DNA of 64,000 nt, from NCBI RefSeq assembly GCF_000471905.2, contig NW_006494789.1:128940-192939 (forward strand). The letters run 5' to 3'. Below, piece by piece: positions 56,145-64,000 of this stretch (positions are counted from its first letter, which is position 1; every line of letters begins with the position of its first letter). This DNA is from Amborella trichopoda. Taxonomy: Eukaryota; Streptophyta; Magnoliopsida; Amborellales; Amborellaceae. Made by a program: the position numbers and the translations under genes. The notes under the pieces were generated by a model. The model did not search any database and was not told the DNA's origin. It worked only from the letters and a program-made list of their open reading frames with translations.

Positions 56145-58479
56145 TAATAGTTCGGTAGAGAAGGAAAATGTTAGAAATCAAGTATAATATTTCATTGGGA
56201 AGCAGTCAATCGGACTACCTAGGATTGATGAGCACCATAGTTAAACTAGATGGGAAAACTACTTATAATGGTCCCAATTTGCCAAAATGTTTATAGGAAG
56301 CTAGATAAAATTGTGTTATATCACCAGGAAAAGTGAAAAAGAGTTCTAAAAATGATTCATTCCATGATGAATGAGAAAGTGAGAACTTGACAGTAATAGC
56401 ATGACTTCATTCCATGCGGCCGAGTATCAACAGGGGGTTTCTATATCTTAAAACTGCAAACAATTTATGGGAGGTAGTAGCCAAGGCATACTCGCAACGA
56501 GATATTACAGCTAGGATTTACCAATTGCATCACAAAATAGCGAATTTGCAGCAAGGTTGTGGAAGAGTACTTTGGGATACTAACGTATAAGTGAGAAGAA
56601 CTGGATCACTGTCAGCCTATTAATCCAATCGCTGATAACATTAAAAAACAGGCCGAGCAGTGAAGGACCTTTGAGTTCTTAGCAGGCCTACATCCTAACT
56701 TTGAATTTCAAAGAGTATAAGTTCTAGGAAAGGACAAATTCCCCTCTCTCGAATCAGTATATAATTATGTAAGGAGGAAAGGCAATAGAGAGTCTGTTAC
56801 AGGAGAACAAAACTCAAATATTCATCCTAAACGATCAGCCTTTGCATCAAGCTACAAGCAAGGAAAAGTGGGTACAAAAGGTCCAAATCGTCCCCCACTT
56901 TCTCCTGCTGAAAAGGAGAAATTCAAAAGCTCCTATTGTGGTAAGAGGAGACACACCAGAGGGCATTGTTGGGACTTGCATCCACACTTGAAACCAAAAC
57001 TAAGGAATGCAAATTCCCACACTGTATCGAGTGAGGGAGAGGAAACCTCAGCCACGGAACCCAATGTATTTGATCCAAGAGATCAGACCCTCAAATATTA
57101 CAGCAGTAGTTGACTGCTCTCAAGGCTTCAGTCAGCTCTGAGACACCGTTTGAGCAACCAGGTACATATGCAACTGCAAACCATGCCTCCAACTCCACCT
57201 CTTCTACACCCTGGATCATTGACTAAGGGACTACTGATCATATGACTAGTAAGAAAGTTGGTTTCTTGTCTTTTTCTCCTGCTTCTAGTGAAGTCGAACT
57301 TGGTGATGGATCCATCACCCGTGCCTCTGGGGGTGGAACATATGACCTTTTATCATCCTTGTCCTTATCCTTTGTAATAAATGTGCCTTCCTTCTTTCCA
57401 ATTTACTTTCTATTAGCACCCTGACATGACTACCAAACTGCAGTGCCACATTCTCTCTCACATTGTGTTCGTCAAGACCCAAAAACGAGGAAGACAATTA
57501 TTGGTGGTTGTGAAAACAATAGGTTGTATCTGTTCAACACGGGATGCACTTCTACTGATCTCATCTCTTGAGTCTAAAAGTCATGAGCAAGTCCTCTTCT
57601 GGCACACTGGCTTAGGCCACATGTATCTAAAATATTTAAAATCATTGTTTCCATAAATTTGTTTCTTTCAATGTTACTCCTTTACTATGTGAGACCTGTC
57701 AATTGTCTAAACATTGTAGAACCTCTTTTTCTTCTACTGAAATTAAAATTTCTAAGCCATTCCTTCTTGTTCATTCTGATATTTGGGGCCCGCTACAGTA
57801 ATTTCCATATTTGGATACAGGTATTTTATCTCATTCATCGATAACTACTCTCATCATACTTGGAGCTATCTTATGGAAAGTAGAGATGAAGTTACCTTAG
57901 TAATTAAAATATATCATAAAATGGTTCAGACCCAAATTGAGACTCAAATCAAAATTTTGCATTTTGATAATGCATGAAAGCATTTATACAATGGATTGAA
58001 CATGGTATAAGAACTCAAATATTGTGTTCCTATACCCAAAACAAAATGGCGTCACAAAACAGAGGAATATACTGGTTAGAAGTGGTGAGAGGCATCACAA
58101 TAGGAATGAAAGTTCCTAAGATATATCGGGATGAAACGGTTCTTATTGCAGTCTATATGTGATCAATAGAATATTTATACATATTCTCAAAAGTGTCTAT
58201 CCTATCAAACTTCTCCACCATGCACTTCCTTTGTTTTTTATTCCACCAAAAACCTTTGGTTGTCTGCTTTGTGCATATACCCTGGGGCTGGATAGGAATA
58301 AACTAGGACCTCAACCTACTAGATGTGTATTCCTAGGATACTTGAACTCTCAGAAAGGATAAAAGTGTTACTATACGAAAACTGAAAGGAAATATGTCTG
58401 CTAGTATGTAACTTTTTTTTTTATAATATACCCTTATTTTCCTTCTCAAAGAGAATTGATATCAACTATGTCACCACCC

Positions 58480-58876
58480 AGTGTTCCAAGGAATGCCGTT
58501 GCCCAGGCGGCCTTGGGGGGTCTATGCTGCCCAGCGCCTAAGCGGTCGCCCATAACCTAGGCGGCCTAGGTTCAAAAGGGGGCAAGAGATGCCCAGTAAT
58601 CCTGTTTTAGGTGAAAATGTATATTCATGTATTTTATATAATCCAAACAAAAAAACAAAACCAAAAACATCCCAACCGATTGGTATTTTTGCACCTAGGC
58701 GGGTGCAATCCCCTAGGAGCCGCCCAGGTACCCTAGGTGCGCCCGCCTAGGTAGGGTACTTGGTGGGCACCCATAAACCACCTGCCTAATGGGACTGCTC
58801 ACGCCTGGGCGATGTGCCCAGACCCCCTAGCCCACTTAGACTGCCGCCTAGGCGCGAGCCGCTTTTTGAATCAATG
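58480..58876. mobile_element. hAT-like MITE, CCTAGG-rich, inserted in copia B
   Basis: A sharply bounded 397-bp segment far richer in G+C than its surroundings, dense in cctaggcgg and cgcctagg motifs. Imperfect terminal inverted repeats: agtgttccaaggaatgccg at the left against attgattcaaaaagcggc (reverse complement) at the right, both running into gcc.aggcgg. Candidate 8-bp TSDs caccaccc (58472-58479) and caccatac (58877-58884) agree at 6 of 8. No coding. TSD length and ends suggest the hAT superfamily. Confidence 0.65.
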
Positions 58877-59444
58877 CACCATACAATCTTATTCTTCTTC
58901 CTCTTCCTATGATCACATATTGTTCCACTAATCCAACCAAGGAACAGGTGGAATATACTTAGAAACAACTGAATTTGCCCACCGAAAAAGAGAACTAAGG
59001 AAAGTCTAACGTAAAGGATTAACCCCAACTCATGGACTTGTCAAGTACTACTCCTGCCTCTATTGCCTTCTCAACTCAATTTATCTATTGTCTATTGTCA
59101 TAAGATATGGAAAAAAGGGATTTGTAGTTCTCATCCAATTTGTAAGTTTGTTTCTTATGATCCATTTTCACCTTCCTTTTGTGCCATACCTTGGCTCTAC
59201 TTCCTTTGTTCCTATTCCCACCAAGTTCTTGATGCATTAGCTCATCCACAATGAAAAGCCGCTATGACTCAGGAAGTGATTGCCTTAGAGAAGCATTAAA
59301 CTTGGGATGTAATTGATTTCCCAAAAGGACAACATGTGGTTGGATGCAGGTGGGTGTATACCCTAAAACACAAACTAGATGGTTCGATTGAGAGATACAA
59401 AGCACAAATAAAACACTCATTTTTCTTGAAAAAATAAAAATAAA

Positions 59445-59716
59445 CTAGGCATGAACTAACCTTTTATCAGTGCTCACCCTCTTCTTCCCAGAAGTTCGAT
59501 TCCGTGTGCTTGAGACAGGCGTCCCACTTTTGGTGACTGGACTCTGGCACTTGGATTCCAATTGCAAATTCTCAGTGCTCACCCTTTTTTCCCCAGTTGT
59601 TTGGTTCTGTGTTCCTGACATGGATGTCCCACTTTGTGTGATTGGAATCTGGCAGTTGGATTCCAACTGCAATGTCTTGGTGCATGGACTGTTCCGTATA
59701 TGATCGATCCCTGCAC
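59445..59716 (-). CDS. Candidate terminal exon with two in-frame 35-residue repeats
   Basis: Open minus-strand segment after a plausible acceptor (atacacgtgcag|ggatcg) and ending at a stop at 59445. It encodes two tandem 35-residue units of LQLES.CQ.P.T.SGT type (for example KSGTPVSSTRNRTSGKKRVST). The 105-bp units differ mainly by substitutions that keep the frame and many basic or polar residues. I do not recognise the protein. It could be a distal or alternative 3' exon of the OBERON-like gene (same strand, 1.7 kb downstream), part of an unrecognised gene, or a chance open tandem repeat. No start codon or partner exon was found. Confidence 0.35.
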
Positions 59717-61413
59717 GTGTATCTTGGTAAGAAACAGATGCATGACTTGTATCTTAGAAAAAGTATACACAGATAGATGAGTAGTACAACTGATTTGTTT
59801 AAAAGGAAAAGGCTCATGGGCAATAAACATTAACCACATATAGATATACTTTGGCCAACTTCTGAAAATTTGGTAAGATTTATGATAGTTCCAGGGCTGA
59901 AATTGAGGCCAGAAGGAGCTTTACAAGACAATATACTAATTGAAGCAGAGACAGTAAAGAAGAGCATTTTAACTTCGTTTCGTAAACCTGTTAGCGAGTT
60001 ATGCTTTGGACAAGAGTATGTAAATTCTAGATCCTGACCATGAAGCTATAGTTAGATAAGGATCTAGGATTCTGATTATGGGAAATAAAATCAATAGTGT
60101 AACTCTATGCTATTTTTTCTTTTCCTTGGGAATACTCCAGTGGGGAAGGGGTACCCTGCCCATGATAGAAATGGAACTTAAGATTGCCCAACATACTATT
60201 AAAAATTCTCTAATTCTATGGGGTGAACTAATGTCTGATGCTCTAGGTCTCTCCCCCCCCCCAACTCTCTCTCTCTCTCTCATTCTAATGCAACTCTTTT
60301 TGTTATAACTTGAGCTGAATAACCAGATCCAGGCCGGACAATAACTCAATACCACAAAAGATAAGCACTAGCAATGTTCATCCATTTAGTAACCCGATCA
60401 GTACTGAGAAAGAAATTGGCTGATTCTTCTCGAGCTAATTACGTCCTATGATCACAAGAGAAAGCAGGTTCAGCCAACTCAGTCTGTAATGGATCTTATA
60501 AGTAATTACATCGATCCAGAAAAATGAAAACAGAAAAACAATCATTCCTGAATAAGAAAAATAGAATGATTGAAATGTGAAGCTTATATTCAAGTCCAAT
60601 CACTGATTCACCAAGTAACACATACTGACACAACACAAAAATTCAACGGAAAAGTAAAGGTAATCCATCATATTTTAAGATGTAAAATTAGATTACATCA
60701 GGAAAAATACAATTACAAAAAGGTTATAACACGGATACACGAGTGTGCATCACATGTACACATGTGCATGCACACTTGCATGGATGCTCATACACACAAA
60801 AGTAACTGAATAATACCATGAAATAAATATAGCCACAACTGGTTTGTTCTCCAGTTTATGCAGTTGGTAGTTTGTGAAATTCTCAGATGTGATTTTCCCC
60901 AAGAAAAACAAGCATCAGGAAATGCCCATATTGGAACAATGGAGAAAAATGGGAGAAGGAAAGTTATTCAGCCAAAATGCACCTAGAAAACATTAAGGAC
61001 GTGAGTTCCAAAGGATGTACAGCGCTGACTTTCATTCGATTACATCATTTATGAAATGTTTTGGAACTGATTAAATAACTTGTGGTTTAATGCCTAAACT
61101 TGCTGTCATCTACATTTCCTCTCTGAACCCTTAATAAAAGCGGGCTTACTCTGATTTAGTGGAAAATAGAAGAATAATCCACAAGTCAACGAAGAAGAAG
61201 CAAATTGGATTACCTTTAAGGATACTTAATAACTAAGCAAGACATCAGACAAGTCAGGGAACACGCATCGAAAAACTAGTCTGGATTGGAGAAATAAAGT
61301 TACACATGAATATGTAGTCACTCCAAAAACTAAAGAGTACAATGAGTTCTCTACTAATTCAAGTGCATAACTTCAAAAATTGAAGAGTACAATGAGTTCT
61401 CTACTAATCCAAG
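59717..61413. other. 3' flank of the OBERON-like gene, no clear gene
   Basis: Holds the presumed 3' UTR of the minus-strand gene near 61.1-61.4 kb, where a phrase (gagtacaatgagttctctactaat) is repeated 61 bp apart. A (CT)n run at 60262-60280 and an alternating tgtacacatgtgcatgcaca stretch near 60752 are the only other features. Confidence 0.45.
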
Positions 61414-63900
61414 TCAATCTTCAACTGACAAGCCAAAATGCTCTATCAGAATATTCTTTGGAGTCTTGCCAAACCCTTTGTTAATTGTTGTCATACAACT
61501 GAATTTCAAGAGTTCTTGCTTTGTCTGGTCCACTCTCCTCAATACTTCAGTAGCAAGGTCCCTAACGTATTCCGGGGAAGGTGAAGACACCAGTAAATGC
61601 TTATCCTTATCAAGCTGTTGATATAAGGACAGAAGAAATTCTTTTTGGGCACAAAGCTTTTGCTCGGCAATTCTATATTCTTCTTCCTGAGACTTCCGCA
61701 GATTCCAAAGAACCCATTTGATTTGACTTTCGGGATGGGTAAAAAAGTTAAAAGAAGAACTCAGACATGCATTTACATCATTTCCAGGATGAGAGCCCTC
61801 TCCTGTATAAGACATAAAAGGCCTATGAGTATATAAAAACATAATTAATACATAGTAACATACATGAATAGTGTATACAAAAATTATCTTACTGATCCAA
61901 TTTTTAATGGGTAATGTTATTGTGTAAAGATGTTAGCATAACAAGAGTTCACAACAGTTAGTTCATTATCCAACCTAGAAATGTGGAAAGTTTTATTACC
62001 AAAGTTGGATACGATCTATCCAATGATTCACAACCCTAACTAAATGAAGCCTGTGGAGAATTTTATTAAATAATCATTCCCTTAAATTTGATCCATTATT
62101 AACATTTATTGTTGTTAGATTTTAATGTTTTGCCCCATTCATTTGATTTTCCCAAGTTTTGAAAAAAAAATTAGAAATCTAAAATGTTTGAAAATTCCAC
62201 CGATGAACTTAGAGACTCTTCAAACCCTGCGGCTGAGTTTTGAGCTGAATCTCTAACATATTAAATTCTGAAACGAGTCCAAGTTTTTGAATTGTAGGAT
62301 TATGTCCTTATAACTAATGGGCCACATATTATAGCCATTAAATAGAGCATGATATCATTGATATGCAAAAGAATGCAAAACACCCTAATGTCCATTTCAT
62401 AGAGTATGCTCATAGAGGAACAACAAGAGAGATACTGCAGGAATGCATCTCTAGCTAGAGTAGGCGACATCTGGGTATTTCCCAGCAAGCAAATATAAAA
62501 GACCACATTTGACTTTTGAGTATCTATGATGCAAGCATACAATGCTCCAAAAACAGCGATTTAGCATGATTATATTTCCATTTCATGGAAAACTGATGCA
62601 AGATGTACAAAGAGTACTATACAAGATCCAATTTTGAACACCAAGAACACAAACTCACAAAACCTGGAAAAAAAAAAGTAATGACGCAATATGTCAGCCA
62701 CTTTATCGATAAGCCATAGAAGCATAAAGCACATTAATGAAATAAGAGTATTTCCAAATACAACGGATACCAGAAAATGTTTGGTAATGCTTGAATGCCA
62801 CTTATCTACAAACACATACCTTCAACCATCACAAGTGAACTGTCTTCTAAATCCCACAAGCCTTTAAGCTTAGCTCCATTTTTTAGCTGTCCAAGGGGTC
62901 ACGAAAGCAGTTGAGAAACAACTAATAAGAACTGTGCATAGAAAAAGAAAATTGCTCTTTCCTATAAATGATGACCACACAAATCATAAACATAATGTTT
63001 TCTACTCATTCCATGTAAATATACCTTGTGTAAGACCAATTCTATACTTTTCAGCCAACTCCTTGCACAAAATTGCCGAGACCCACACAAGATCCGAACA
63101 CCCAACTTGAGATTTTTCTCAATTTCATCACGAGAATCAAGCGATTCACTATATTGAAGAAGCCCAGAAACATGCGAAAAGAGTTCTCTTTTGTTATCAC
63201 AACGTCTACAATAGTATTCCACATCCAAACCAGCGTTTCTCACTGTGCCAGCCATTTGACAAAGGACAGCACACTCCAAATGAGCAACATGACCACAAAC
63301 AAACTCCTTTCTCACCACTGCTTCACATCTAATAAAACTGTGACCTCCTAAGCCACGCTCTATACTCTTTCCACAAAGCACACATGAGCAATCCCGACAA
63401 ATCCCAACTTCACGGCAACATATATTACAATCCATGGCTTTCATAAAATAACTTCCCGCTAATTGAGAAGAGCATTCCCTGTTTCCAGCTTTACAAAGAG
63501 TAGCGGCACCTGTGAACCCACCTTCTGTATTTTCAGTGGCCTCGGTTTTCCCAAGAATTTCAGACGAACCATTCTTTTCCACCCTGTTTTGTACTTCATC
63601 TTCCATAACCACGTCTATCGATCCAATTTCAGTATTTTTTTCTTTCTCTGATTCACCACAAGTATTAGCAACCCCTACTGCCCTGTTTTTAGCTTCATAA
63701 TGCATAACCAAATCAGCTGGTTCAATCTCTGATCCTCCATTTTCAATTGCTTTTGTTTCCTTTTCCGAATCCCTAAAAGCATAAATCTCCTTTGCCCTGT
63801 TTTTAGCTTTACAACCACCAATGATCTTTGGTGACTTGGTCTCGTTGATTTCAGTAGCACCTAGTTCCTTCTTCAACTTCTCAAGAGATTTACCACCTTC
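61414..63900 (-). CDS. OBERON-like PHD-finger protein (partial, 5' end off window)
   Basis: Three exons join in frame: about 63900-63025 (donor gtatat), 62886-62820 (acceptor acag, donor gtatgt) and 61802-61414 (acceptor acag, stop at 61414). The open frame continues rightwards into a pyrimidine-rich tract on the minus strand, so an acceptor near 63890 (gttgaag|gtgg) is likely and the start lies outside. The first exon encodes an acidic/basic low-complexity region, then a Cys/His-rich module (CNICCREVGICRDCSC ... CGHVAHLEC ... YYCRRCD) and LDSRDEIEKNLKLGVRIL, matching the OBERON-type PHD family (PF07227 type). The last exon encodes a coiled coil (LRKSQEEEYRIAEQKL) and the ending GFGKTPKNILIEHFGLSVED. 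OBERON proteins are nuclear chromatin-associated developmental regulators; function here is by family. Confidence 0.85.
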
Positions 63901-63948
63901 AACAAACAGAGCAAGAAAGGCAAACTTAAAGATCAGGAAAGGAAAACT

Positions 63949-63950
<2 letters not shown>

Positions 63951-64000
<50 letters not shown>
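63951..64000. repeat. (GA)n microsatellite at the window edge
   Basis: 50 bp of uninterrupted GA reaching the last base. On the minus strand it is a CT tract upstream of the OBERON-like exon, probably intronic. Confidence 0.95.

Larger units (their letters stand above)
55480..59415 (+). mobile_element. Degenerate Ty1/copia retrotransposon B, 3'-truncated
   Basis: A possible 5' LTR end and primer-binding site lie near 55800-55820 (gtattagagtagagg resembles the copia tRNA-Met site), after a CT-rich stretch. Relics follow in order. Gag: LWEVVAKAYSQRDITARIYQ near 56465 and knuckle YCGKRRHTRGHCWDLHPH near 56935. Protease-like: DHMTSKKVGFLSF near 57235. Integrase: WHTGLGHMYLKYLK near 57600, LVHSDIWGP near 57770, RYFISFIDNYSHHTW near 57820, TFGCLLCAY and RCVFLGY near 58250-58340. 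The start of reverse transcriptase (GCRWVYTLKHKLDGSIERYKA) ends the element near 59405. The rest of RT, RNase H and the 3' LTR are missing. A MITE interrupts it at 58480-58876. Confidence 0.85.

Noticed and set aside
62962-63876. A 304-residue minus-strand frame apparently starting at 63876
   Set aside because: The first codon is TTG, not ATG, the frame remains open to the right, and the last 21 residues run past a clear splice donor at 63024. It is an internal exon.

Overview
This is a fragment of a nuclear plant (angiosperm) chromosome. It is AT-rich, its genes have GT-AG introns, and the four interrupted or single-exon genes that can be named all have familiar land-plant counterparts. The species cannot be determined from the sequence. 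Two assembly gaps (24995-25151 and 36681-37606) both abut (AT)n microsatellites.

Five protein-coding genes are supported. (1) A Raf-like MAPKKK of the EDR1/CTR1 group lies on the minus strand from an ATG at 9925 and runs off the left edge; nine coding exons (862 codons) are visible, up to the HRDLK catalytic loop. (2) A small single-exon lysine-rich DUF1764 protein is on the plus strand at 19049-19471. (3) A two-exon P-class pentatricopeptide-repeat (PPR) protein, 404 residues, is on the minus strand at 32925-28284 with a 3.4-kb intron. (4) An HSP20-like (alpha-crystallin domain) protein with a glycine-rich tandem-repeat tail is on the plus strand at 43592-44407. (5) The 3' part of an OBERON-like PHD-finger gene is on the minus strand at about 63900-61414, its 5' end off the right edge. 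A sixth candidate is a minus-strand open segment at 59716-59445 built of two in-frame 35-residue repeats.

Most of the remainder is transposon-derived. Two degenerate Ty1/copia elements lie at about 51.4-54.9 kb and 55.5-59.4 kb; the second carries a hAT-like, CCTAGG-rich MITE. RTE-type LINE fragments, or only their (GAT)n 3' tails, occur at five places, all on the plus strand. Three families of short terminal-inverted-repeat (TIR) elements recur. Family M1 has about 12 copies of 345-400 bp; several have 9-bp target-site duplications (TSDs), as Mutator-like elements do. Family M2 is recognised by catccatctt/aagatggatg palindromes. Family M3 has three copies of about 550 bp, one with an exact 9-bp TSD.

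The five genes do not form a pathway. The most distinctive biology is the TIR-element landscape: stacked M1 insertions sharing one target sequence three times (16.06-16.81 kb), an M1 copy nested inside another directly upstream of the PPR gene, and TIR elements within about 0.1-0.7 kb of three of the gene starts. I found no clear tRNA, rRNA, CRISPR or organellar sequence, and nothing that I can defend as a wholly new molecular system.
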